Source: Linnemannia schmuckeri
Lineage: Eukaryota > Mortierellomycota > Mortierellomycetes > Mortierellales > Mortierellaceae
DNA length: 64,000 bases
Direction: 5' to 3'
Assembly (NCBI GenBank): GCA_029449235.1
Contig: JANATG010000009.1
Coordinates: 310,001-374,000, forward strand
The position numbers and the translations under genes are program-made. Under the pieces are notes generated by a model. It was given only the letters and a program-made list of their open reading frames with translations. It had not been told where the DNA came from and did not search any database. Positions within the stretch are counted from its first letter, which is position 1, and the number at the start of each line of letters is the position of its first letter. Of this stretch, positions 48,940 through 59,632 are shown piece by piece.

Positions 48940-50706
48940 ATGAACGCTTTGGTCAACTACGGTACAGACTCTGACTCTGACTCCGACGGCGATGACATTA
49001 GTCCTGCTCACTCGAAGAAAATAATAGGCGTTCAGGCACTGACAACCACCAGCAGCAACGCAAACGAGGACGACGAGGATGACCCAATTTTGGCCGCATT
49101 AAAGGATCTCCAGGACTTTGCCGCGTCCGTCAACGAGAATGGCTCTGAGCTTTTCTCCTCAGACAGTACTACTAAGACTGCTGCTGCTGCTGGATCGGGA
49201 GAACCGATGGAACAAGATCAAGAACTCAAGTTCCTGTCGTTCCTTCAAGAAATTGACGCTATTCCCAACCCAGACGACGAACAACCACCTCCACCGCCAC
49301 CGCCACCGCCACCACCACCACCACCACCACCATCAGAATCACCGCTAGACTTCGACAACGTACCACCGCCACCACCACCACCCCCTGCACCTTCATCCAC
49401 CTCAATACCTGCACCATCTTCAACATCGGCATCGACAACAGAATCACAAGCAAATTCAAGAACCACAGCAGAATCAATCCACCAATCCGTCCAAATGATC
49501 TATAATCGCCTCTACCACATCTCTCTCCTCCCTTCCGCATCCTCAGTCTCTCAGGACCTAGAACGGAGGTTATTGGAATTCGCGATTCGAATAGTTGATT
49601 GGAAGAAGGGTGGCCTGGAGGAGGCGTACTTTCTGGGACAGGAGCTTGCTGATGCTTTGGCGCTGGAAGTCAATGGCAGCATTAATACTCAGAAAGACGT
49701 AATTACAGCTTTGCCAGATTTCGGCGGCATTGTGGGGTCGATGATCCAGTATATGTTTCGGCTGGAGCAAATGGCCACTCCTAATGGGTGGATGGCGGTT
49801 TGGGATACTGAGGATGAAGCCTATGGGTTCCAACACGTCAGAACTGTAAGTCTCTAGGGTTCACGTTCATGTTCACTCGCGGAGTAAAATGAATTTATTT
49901 TCGATGGTAGTTATCTTCCCTTTGTGCTAATGAATACTTTTTTGATTGTCGACGAAAATGAAATACAGGGCTTGTACTCACCGGTATACCCATCGTTGGA
50001 TCTGATCACTACTCTGGACCCGCCTGTCTCTACAACACCGACACATGCACGGAAATCGCCAACAACATACAAGAGCAATGCCAGCTGGAACTACTATCCA
50101 TCGGCAACAACACCTTCCGCCTCCTCCCCGTCAACACATTCATCCTCAACAATAGCTACAACCATGACAGCACCAGTATTGAACCAATGGGCAGTGTCCG
50201 CAGCAACGACTACAGCAACCTCGAGTCCTCAGTCAGCCGGATCAGATGGAATCAAGAGCCTCACTCAATCACCCAGCCTTGCCAACAACACCACCAAAAT
50301 TTTATCGTCTACAGGAGAGCCAGCTTTTGGAACTGCAAAGAAGAAGAAACGGAAAATTGACGATTCGACATCAACGACAGCTTCAGGAGACGACGGCTTA
50401 CTCTTTGATCAATCGATTCACCCCTCGCGTCGGGCCGCACTTGTCAAGAACGGAGGCGGTAATCCTGCTAGTACTGCCAAAGCGTCGTCGTCGTCTTCTT
50501 CTTCTTCTTCGTCGTCAAAGGTGATGCCCAAGAAGCTCGCTAGTCTATTGCAGAAGTGGAATGAAAAAGATGTTGGAATGAGTGACGACGACGAGGAAGA
50601 GGGCAACAATCCAGGGCAACAGGATCTGAGTAATAGTCGGACAGGCGCCAATAGCCAGAGTCTTGGGGGTAGCGATTGGCGTGATAGGCGGCACCACCAC
50701 AAGTAA
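48940..50706 (+). CDS. Proline-rich WW-like protein, possibly FNBP4-like
   Basis: Exons are 48940-49845 and 49969-50706, giving 547 aa. It starts MNALVNYGTDSDSDSDGDD, an acidic Ser/Asp N-terminus seen in formin-binding protein 4-like and splicing-linked proteins. A run of 16 prolines and a second run follow (about residues 108-145), then a helical domain (IHQSVQMIYNRLYHISLLP to YMFRLEQM, about 180-285). Next is NGWMAVWDTEDEAYGFQHV, which resembles the first half of a WW domain and is split by the intron. The second half is Ser/Thr-rich, with a basic nuclear-signal-like cluster (KKKKRKIDD), and ends in a His/Arg stretch with RDRRHHHK. The acidic start plus WW-like segment suggests FNBP4 or a related pre-mRNA factor, but this is tentative. 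Confidence 0.7.
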
Positions 50707-51180
50707 CATTTTCCTTTTAGCATAGTACAAAAGAACATCCTTTAACATATGAAACTTAAGGCCTATATACTCTTCTGGACCGACACGTTGTGAATGTACG
50801 TCCACAACATGCATGTGGCCACACACACACACATATACGCACCTGCAACATATTTTTTTAACTGTCCTCAAATCTTAAGGACCATTAGCCCAACAGGGCA
50901 GTCAGGCAAAAGGCCCTCTCCGAATCTTTCCCCTCGTTCGCACTACCTAAAAAGGCATCCCTATCCACGTTCATAGTCCGACGTCCTCTCATCGACAAAT
51001 AGCGTTCAAAGAAAACAGACCAAACGCACGGAACAGCCCGAACAGCATGGCGGGGTAATTCGATTGAGGAGAAAAAAAGAGATGAGCGGCTCTCATAAGA
51101 TTTTTTATTTTTTTATTTCGAGAGAGGACTTGGACGAGTGAGAGAGTGAAGAATGAGAGTAAAGTAAAGAGAGAGAAGAG

Positions 51181-51220
<40 letters not shown>

Positions 51221-51840
51221 AAGAATAGAAGGGAGGGTTATTGAGTTTTTTTTACCCCTGTGAGCTTTCCGAAGCAAAGCCTTATGAAAAAAGACACAGA
51301 CCAGCCTGAAGCCCACTCCCGTTATATAACGAAAATAAAAAAATAAAATGCAGACAAGCCCAAGGCAGAGAGGGAACAGACAGGGCGGGGCAGGGTAGGC
51401 AGGTGCAGCACGGGAGTCAGGGGCAGAATGGAGTTCTGCTCCCTTTACTCCTTACGATCCACTTGCCAGCCTTCGATTCCGTCCGTCCAAGCACGTTGGG
51501 TCCCGCAAGTCTCAAAAATAACGCAGGGCGATCTAAGATGGTGCGATTTTGTGTTCCCCACACAGACTGACAACAACTCACTAATTTACGAGAGACGTAG
51601 TGTTTTTTGTTGTTGAAAGAAAAGGAACAACCTCCAAGGCGAGACAAAAAGACGTCAAGAACGAAAAGAGAATGTAGTTGAACCATCCTTGGACTCCTTC
51701 AGCAAGAACAGACAATGGGACGAGAACTATTATTATGAATGTTTTTATTCGTGCGTCTAAGAAATGTATGTTCAATGAGAGGGGGGAGTGTAAAGAAAGG
51801 GGGGATATGTTTATGTTCAGCTTCGAAAGGCCAAGACACT
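50707..51840. other. Convergent intergenic region with GT repeat
   Basis: About 1.1 kb between the ends of the proline-rich gene and the ADP/ATP carrier. It contains a GT microsatellite (51183-51217). I see no coding sequence of substance. Confidence 0.5.
51183..51217. repeat. GT microsatellite
   Basis: About 17 GT dinucleotides in an intergenic, purine-rich setting. Confidence 0.95.
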
Positions 51841-53262
51841 TTATCCGGATCCACCGGAGTAGGCCTTGCCAAAGAAGATGACCTGGAGCTGATCGTAACC
51901 AGACAAGACACCAGCACCGGCGATGGCACGGAGAACGTTGGCACCAGCACCCTTGAAGAGGGACTTGTAGCCCTCCTTGGAGACGATCTGCTTGAAGGCA
52001 TCGAAGGAAGAAGAGTACTTGACGGCCTCACCAGAGGTCATCATCATTCTTCTGCGGACAGTGTCGACGGGGTAAGAGGCGAGACCGGCCAAGTTGGTGA
52101 CACCGAATCCGAGAATGAAGGAGGCGAGGAACGATCCCTGGAGCTGGGAAGGCAACAAGGGCTTGACGGAGTCGTAGAGACCGAAGTACCTGTTTGGTTG
52201 CAGGAAGGAGAGGAAGGGAAGGGGTACGTTAGTTTGATTTGTCTTTGATTGGGTAGTCGTTTGTTGTGTCCAGCCCAGGTAGTCGAAGAGATAGTCCGTT
52301 TGTTCCAAAATTAAATAACAGATAACCGATCCATTCCATTGCTCTAGTTCCCGTCATCAACAAAAGAATAAAGAAACAAGAATGCTACTTACAAACCACG
52401 GTAGATGATGATACCGAAAGCAGAGAGGGGGAAACCACGGTAGAGACCAGCAATACCGTCGGTGGCAATGGTCTTCTTGTAGACATCGATCAAACCGTTG
52501 AACTGACGAGTACCACCGTTCTTGCCCTTGGCATCGTTAGCGAGACGGGTACGGGCATAATCCAAAGAGTAGACGAAGAGCAACGAGCAGGCACCAGCAG
52601 CACCACCGGAGGCAATGTTACCGGCGAACCACTTGGCGTAACCATCACGCTCCTTCTTGAAGTTGAACATGGCCTTGAAGTAATCCTTGAAGGCAAAGTT
52701 CAAAGCCTGGGTGGGGAAGTAACGGATGACGTTGGCAGTGTTTCCGCGCCAGAGGGGCTTGATACCCTCATCGGCAATGACACGCTTGAAGCAGTCAGTG
52801 ATGCCCTTGTAGGGGTGGGAGAGACGGCCGGTCTTGAGCATCTCATCCTGGTTCTGGAGGAGAAGCTTGATACGCTCAATAGGGGCAGCAGCGGTCTTGG
52901 AGACAGCGGCGGAAACTCCTCCCTATTAGTTTTGTTATCAAATAAAAGATGAAGTTGTTAGTTGCACTGTCCGAGAAAGCCTTCCTGTCCATGTCTTATC
53001 GGGTGTGTTATCAAGGAGTGTGTTGAGGTAGGCAGAGGATTATAATCGGGTGTGTATTGAGATCGAGGAAAAGTAAGGGGAGAGAGAGAGAGGGGGGGGG
53101 GGGGGGGGGGGGAGGGGGGGTGCTTATGTGTCTGAAGTGTGAAGGAATAGGAATAGTGATATGACAAGAAAGAGCCAGGCGGAAGAGACGACGACATACC
53201 ATGAGGAAATCGGCGGCGAAGGCCTTGGCGTCCTTCTGCTTCTTGGGTGCGGCGGCAGACAT
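51841..53262 (-). CDS. AAC: Mitochondrial ADP/ATP carrier
   Basis: Exons in minus order are 53262-53200, 52922-52393 and 52189-51841, giving 313 aa, the usual length. It exchanges ADP for ATP across the inner mitochondrial membrane. Three carrier repeats are visible with the motifs PIERIK, SLDYAR and PVDTVR, and the ADP/ATP-carrier signature RRRMMM follows the last. Six membrane helices are expected. The N-terminus MSAAAPKKQKD is short, as in fungal carriers. Codon use is strongly biased to C-ending codons, more than in neighbouring genes, consistent with high expression. The first intron (52923-53199) carries a 21-base G run. Confidence 0.97.
53092..53112. repeat. G21 homopolymer in an ADP/ATP carrier intron
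   Basis: A run of 21 G on the plus strand, followed by A and seven more G, preceded by GA repeats. On the transcribed RNA of the minus-strand gene this reads as a C tract followed by CT repeats. Confidence 0.95.
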
Positions 53263-54345
53263 TGTGTGAGGGGGAAGAGTGGGGAGTGGGATGAAGAAGA
53301 AAAAAAGAAAAAAAAAAAAACGCGGAGGAGGGGACCTTGGGAGTTTTATATCAATGTAGGTTGCATGGATGCTGAACGACAATTCGAAGGACGGGACTGC
53401 GATCGATTGAATGAGGGGGGACATCAAACAGGCGGAAACAAATTTCAAAACTCAGCTCAGCTAGACACCTTTCTTGAATCTCACCCAAACGGAATAAAAA
53501 CTTGGTCGGAACCATATGCAAACTAGTAAGTAAACAATCACAATCGAGAACACAACCAAGAAACAATTTACTCGCTTTTCTTCGTCTTGATCTCGTTGTT
53601 CGTGCTCATATTAACTGCCTCTAAATGGGTTGTGCCAAAGAATGATCAATTTACCCCTGGTGTTCCGCACGCAGTCAGGTTAAAGAAAAACCGTTACTTT
53701 TTTCTTTTTTCCTATGACAGAAGCACAGACAGACAGGAACAAGCCAAGGACATATGATTATTTTTTTGAAACTCTTTTCTTAGCATTTGCCTGCCACTAA
53801 AATACATTTTCCTTTCTTCCATTAATTGATCCGATCTGCCTTCTTGCCTCTCTCTTGCCCATAGATCTATCTTTCCTCGCCAGCCTTTTCATCTTTCGCC
53901 TGAGGATCAAAGACAAGCTCAATAGTCAAAAGGGTGATAGGGGGAATCTTCCCTTGTTCTTCCTACTAACTCTCCAATGGTGAAAGGCAGACAACCGAAC
54001 ACCGTACACAAGCAGACGGAGTGGAACCAAGGACAAGACAAAAAAAGTCCACTCCAGTCCAGTCCCGTCCAGTCAAGCCCAAAGGGCGGAAAGGAAAAAA
54101 AAATAAGACGGCATCGCATTCAAGATCCGCTCATTTCTCAGCCATCCAATCATTTTCCTCCGGTGCCTGAACTTGCCATTTCTTTGAATGTCATGTGATT
54201 CATTTCGAAGGGTGATCTTTTTCTGTGTCCGCTGGGTCTGTTCTTTTTTTTGCATTTTGCTGGCTCGTTATCAAACACGCGTCTAGCTAGGGAACTCTAC
54301 CTGAGACCTACGGGGAGGAATGATTGTAGAGGTGGCGGGTTAGGT
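53263..54345. other. Intergenic region upstream of the ADP/ATP carrier
   Basis: About 1.1 kb. The first 100 bases are the carrier's leader, and the rest would contain its promoter and the 3' end of the TBC gene. An ACGCGT lies near 54277. No gene is seen. Confidence 0.5.
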
Positions 54346-57022
54346 TTAGAGCTCAGCGGAGGGGATCAGGGGCCCGATAGACCCATGACTCTCCCTCCTC
54401 ACCTCGCTATTACCCTCCTTACCAAGACTAGCAGCAGAAGGAGAAATCGGCGACGGAATCACCGAAGCAGATACAGAAGAGGACCCGACAAACTTGGCCT
54501 TGAGCAGACTAAACGTCTCCGCCCACGTTCCCGTCTGCGGTCGACTATTATTGCTGCTATCCATCACATAGTTGTCAACACTCAGTCCTGACGGCGATCC
54601 ACCTCCAACAGAACTGCCCCGACGATCACCCGCCATCCCTGATATCGGCCCATTATTACTGGTACTATAGGTTCGAGTCGTCCACAGTCCATCAAGACTT
54701 AATCCAGAAATACTCGGCGGCTTATCCTTCTTGAAGGTCACAGATCGAGGAATATACATGGGTGGTCGATGATCGGTCCCCTCTAGGTTATGGTCCAACC
54801 GGTCACTATTCTGGACACCGTCAATCTTATTATCCATGTACCCTCCTCCGCCACCGGCACCATTGCCATAGTCTGAGGCTGCGTCGTTCATATTAGACCC
54901 ACTGCAGTTATTGGAGGAAGCCCAGATCCGGAAATCGATACTTGGTCGAGAAGGATGCTGTTGATGTTGATGTTGGTGGTGACCGTTATGAGCTGACTCT
55001 TTGGGATCAGGTGCGGAAATGACATAGTGAAAGGACTCGTTCACGCGCTGGTCCCGAATCACAGTTGCGAGGTGAAGAATTGGTTGGATGTCGACTGGAG
55101 GGTAGTTCTATTTTACGATTATTAGCGAATGATAATTGCGGAAAGAATAAATGCGAGTGATACGAGAGATAAGTCGCGGGGTAGAGAAAGAATGAGGGGA
55201 GAAGAAAAGAGAATGGAGAGACATAACTTTCCATGATGAAATGTACCTGCAGCAGTTTCACATTATCCGCAAAGTCGCCATTCAACAGCTCGGAACGAAG
55301 ATGACTACCAGTTTCCCCAAGCGTAATGAAAAGAACATGCAAGCAAGAAGCTATCAATACTCTTTTCTCCGTGGAAGTAGTAACCGGTATTCGCACCTTT
55401 ACCATCACGCATTATCCAAAGAAGACCCGTCCATTCAACTTACGAGACCATAGCACATCCAAAATCCAGCAAAAAATCATAATCCTTCTCAATACCCCCT
55501 GTATCAGCAAGCACAGAATCCCATATCCGCCAAACGTCAGGCACCTCAAACTCCTGAGTACACAACACCGTGAGCCATCGGAAACTGTAATACTCGGGTG
55601 CTATTCCCTTTTCCTCCAGATTCTGCCAGAGATCTTCGTCAAAGTGTCGTAGTCGCAGGTTCATCCTGGCGATGGTCGATCCGATCCCGCTGACTCGATC
55701 TCGATCCAAAGAACGGACAAAGTGGTCCCGGAAGTGTGCCATTAGTAGATGGAATAACCAAAATGACTCTGCTTCCGCATGCGCTATCCCAACACAACAA
55801 GTCATGAGCAGTTGGGGCGTTAATAAGAGCCTAGTAGTTGAAAGGCACAGGGTGACTTGGGATGACAATAGAGGAGAAGGTTACCTCGGCTTGCCTCGTC
55901 GGGGTCGTTGGCGAGGAGATAGTAGAGCGGGCCTAGGATCTCGTTCATACCTTGGACATACCCAACTCCCGGGTTCAACTTGGCATAGATGAACAAGATC
56001 CTCTCAATTGCCTCCCAGTGCAGATCCTGTGGCAACACATCGTCATCCTCTTCTTCATCCTTGCTCTCGTCTTCACCCTCGCTGTCGCACTTCTGAGCAC
56101 TGTCATCATTCCATCGATTCTTTCGTGCTTCTTTCCTGCTGGTCTGCGGGTCCTCCATGATGGATTCAGGGGAGGACGACAATGGCACATCGATAGGTGA
56201 GGCTGCTGTGGCCATGGCTGCTGCTGCTGCCTCTGCAGTTTTGCGCCCGTTGCTAAGCATGTCCTTGCGCTTCTTGATCCAGTTCTCCTGAGATCGACCT
56301 GCCTGTAGGGAGTGCGGTTGATGTTCGCGAGATCCGAAATCTTGATTGAGATGGGCCACTCTCTTGAACAGAGATCGTCGAGTCGGGATGGGCGAAAAGA
56401 GATAGTCCGGTAACGTTGGCTTTTCGTCTTCTTCTGAATCGACCAAAATGGAAGCCATTCCTCTCAACCTGGAGGGAACAGGTGAAGAATAGCTGTTTCC
56501 GATTCCATTCATTTTGGCGGTACTGTTGATAGGCGTTCTGAAGCCATTAGCAAGTGGTGGAGTCTCGGTTCCGCCGTTTTCAGTCGTCTGATTAAGAACA
56601 GGCCAAGAGTCCAGCTCGTTGGCGGCCTTTTCAGGCTTCTTTTCAGCTCGTGGAGCCGTGAGGGTGACAGTCTGCCGTCGCTTCACTGTTGGAGTCATAG
56701 ACCGTGCAATGGGCGACCCTGTTGTCCTGAGGTCGAGGTGAGAGGGTAGTCCTCCTGAAGTAATGCTTTTTCGATGAGTGAGTGCCGACTTTGGGAGTGA
56801 CCTGGATAGCATGGAGATGGAATCGTGTGTATAGTAACTGGGTATGCTGTCTGGAGGTGTTCGTGTATCTAGTATCGAGGCGGATTCCAATGACCCTGCA
56901 AGCAGAGTATTGAGCCTGTTGCTGCTGCTGTCGTTGTGAGCGGCGGTAGTCGTTGCAATTGAAGTGGTGGCAGTGGAAGTGTAGGTGTCGTCGTCTGATT
57001 TAGTGGAGATATTAGTCATTAG

Positions 57023-57054
<32 letters not shown>

Positions 57055-58151
57055 GCTTGTGCTGCTGCTTGGGTTTCCTGATCCCCGGTTCGATACTGAG
57101 GGGACAGAGAGGTGAATAAGGGATGGGAAGCTGAAAGAACGCAAAGTCCGGTAGTGTCCTTCGAACATCCTTGTCGATCTGTTCCAGTGTCTTGTTGTCT
57201 TGCAAGAACACCGACCAATCTGAATCCTCCCTCTCGTCCTTGATAAAGTCTGCCTCGCCCAATTCAGGTTCAACTATCAAGTCCTTCACAAAGCTCTGAT
57301 CGTAACAAAGTGACAGCGTGGGGTGAAAGGCATGAATAGTCAGTGAGTTGTTTTTTGTTGCTCAGACCCGTTGTATTTTATTTCCCCTTTATTGTTCATA
57401 GAGAGTAGATTGCGGGGATACAGTGAGAAGTGGGAGCACAAAAGAGAGTTTTCTTTGTCTTTGCGGTGATCTGCTAACTTACATAGTAGAGTCGTCGCTG
57501 TTCCAAGAGCACACTGTCCCATCGTGTTTTGTCCAGGGGCAAGTAGCGAAGCAGAATCTATATGCCAGATTTGAGAAGTATTATTAGTGTTAAAAACAAC
57601 CAGAACAATAGTGTTGTTCCTTGCTCCATCATTCCTGTCGATTAGTGGTCGCTGCTGGTTGTCAAGGTGTCATGATGGCAATTGAGTAAGCATATTACTA
57701 AAAGGAAGAATGAAAGGGCAGAGATTGGTCACTTGCCTTCCAGCATGTCTGTCGAAGACCAGGCTTGTCAGGGATGCCTATTGTTATCATAAACAAGAGT
57801 CGCAGTGTGCAGTAGCTCATGTCAGCCCTTCTATTTATCTGTCTAATGGACAAAAATAGCTTGAAAAGGAGCAACAGGAGGTTTATTGCTTTGAATAGGT
57901 TACCTCCGAAACAGAGGTTCTTGAACTCCTTCAGGCTAATGGTCTGTCCGTCGTCTGGGTCCAGATATTTCTCGAATTGGGATATTCTATGTGATGAGAT
58001 GAATGTGAGTTCTCAATTGCCTTTTGTTTATGGTTCCTGGTGGGGTGGAGGTTGAACTGGAATCCATGCTGAGGCAGGAGTGGGAAATTAGTGTGGCAAA
58101 AGACAAGGTTTACAACAACTGTATGGGCTACCTTGCAATGTAGGACTCCAT
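54346..58151 (-). CDS. TBC1D13-type Rab GTPase-activating protein with large insertion
   Basis: Eight exons in minus order: 58151-58132, 57986-57904, 57777-57737, 57557-57483, 57295-55885, 55783-55444, 55304-55247 and 55107-54346, giving 929 aa. The start MESYIARISQFEKYL and GIPDKPGLRQTCWKILLRYLPLDK match TBC1D13 homologues. The Arg finger lies in IDKDVRRTLPD (R119) and the Gln finger in GYVQGMNE (Q521). Both are present, so GAP activity is expected. About 400 residues separate them, far more than in compact TBC domains. The insertion is Ser/Thr/Pro-rich with a poly-Gln run (about 57014-57055). The domain ends with FRWLTVLCTQEF, PDVWRIWDS and AMVSHLRSELLNGDF. The C-terminal 250 residues are Ser/Gly/Asn-rich. 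Intron 3 has a GC donor at 57736-57735. Human TBC1D13 acts on Rab35; the target here is unknown. Confidence 0.88.
57014..57056 (-). repeat. Coding CAA (poly-Gln) repeat in the TBC gene
   Basis: TTG repeats on the plus strand read as CAA codons on the minus strand and give a run of Gln in the TBC insertion. The run is in frame with the conserved parts. Confidence 0.9.
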
Positions 58152-59222
58152 GTCGTATGAAAGCGAAGAATGAATGTAGAATGAATGAATGAATAAATGT
58201 GAATGAAGGCGTGGAAAGAAAAAAGGGAAGCAGGATCAAGGTTCTCAAGTTGTGTCGAGAATAAATAAGCAAAGAAAGGCAAAGGAAAAGGAGAGAAGTG
58301 AAGAATGGTTCAAAGAGAGGAAAGAGAAGAAAGAGAGAAAAGTGAGAAGGATGTCGATAGAACAAAAAAAGGGACAAAGAGAAACAGAGAGGCTGTCCAA
58401 CTCTCTCTCTTTCTTCCCTTCCCTCCTTCCTTTTCTCACTCCTCCACAGACAGGCACTCCTGTTCATATAAACACACTGACACGCACAAATAATGCATTA
58501 TTCAGGCATACATTCATATCCATACCCTTCGATTCCCCTTCCCTCTCATTTCGTCCTTCTCCTTCATCTGTCTCCTTTTTTCCTCGTTTATCTCGTTTTC
58601 TGTTGTTGGGACATACATCTACTCCTCAAAAACAATTCCACGTTTCCTCTTCCTCTTTTCTCTCCTTCCCAATCCCCACTCATTCTCGCTTCAGTTCGTG
58701 CTCGAGTTTCTCCTGAAAACAAACAAATGTGCATTTTCAGTTGCAACTCTTTGTTATTTGTTTTACTGTTGTGTATCTCTTTGTCCATGAATGCCATCAT
58801 TTTTGTTTCGTCTCTGCATAGCCCTCCCTTTTTAATCAATTGAGCGAAATGCGATCTATTTTTTGTTCAAGGAAAGAAGGAAGGGCAAAGCAAATGATAA
58901 CATGAACGAGAGCCGACATTCGATATCGCTCTATTAGCATGTACTATTGACCATTAGTATTCGACCTGCGATTTATTTATCCGTCTCAGCCCAATATTCT
59001 TTTGAGCAATTACTCCCTCCTACTGAACGGCCAACCTCCGCCACACTGCTTTCCATATGCGATCGAGTACATTAATTCATTGACAAGCCGTCGTTGTTCA
59101 ATCATGGAGGGAATCTACCTCTTGCTTTGCTTCAGTGATTGCACCTGGTAGCAGCAGTACACCTGTAAGGAGCCGCTTACTTACTTTTGACTCTCGTGTA
59201 TCAGCCAGCCCTCAAACCCTGA

Positions 59223-59228
59223 ACGCGT
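59223..59228. promoter_or_regulatory. ACGCGT (MCB-like) box
   Basis: A palindromic MluI cell-cycle box, the binding site of MBF in fungi, 405 bases before the ATG of the MBF-type factor gene. The site alone is short and could occur by chance. Confidence 0.45.
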
Positions 59229-59429
59229 TTTCTCTTCCTTTAGTTCAGGCACATCATACTGTGAATAGGATCAGTGAGACAGAGTAGCCCTTAATCAAAA
59301 AATTCAAGGCTCCCTTCCATCTTTCTGTTGGTGCATTCTCGAGAAGTCCTCCTCCACAACTGACCACAGGGTTGTCGACTCGTCTCAATTCTCGACGACA
59401 CGACAAACACGACAACAAAAATAAAAGAG

Positions 59430-59435
59430 ACGCGT
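59430..59435. promoter_or_regulatory. ACGCGT (MCB-like) box
   Basis: A second palindromic ACGCGT, 198 bases before the ATG of the MBF-type factor gene. Together with the one at 59223 it suggests cell-cycle or self-regulated expression. Confidence 0.5.
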
Positions 59436-59632
59436 CCCATCCTTCTTCTCCCTCTCTTTCTTTCTCACACACAACACCATCCTTTTCTTGATTCTCACAT
59501 ATACCTTCATCCGGTAACAGAAACAGAAAGTCATCCCAACAAGCAGGAAGAAACCACCATTAAGGAGACGATTATTTCTCACGAAGAAACAGTAACAAAC
59601 AACAAATAGCATCACCTGAAAGGAACACTGAC

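Larger units (their letters stand above)
58152..59632. other. Divergent promoter region between the TBC and MBF-factor genes
   Basis: About 1.5 kb between diverging starts. It has AATG/GAA-rich and CT-rich stretches and two ACGCGT boxes in the 410 bases before the MBF-factor ATG. No gene is called. Confidence 0.5.

Noticed and set aside
49245..49466. Minus-strand Gly-rich frame
   Set aside because: It is the reverse of the poly-Pro coding run in the WW-like gene.
54655..54685. GGTTCGAGTC, like a tRNA T-arm box
   Set aside because: It lies in the last exon of the TBC gene in frame, and no cloverleaf partners surround it.
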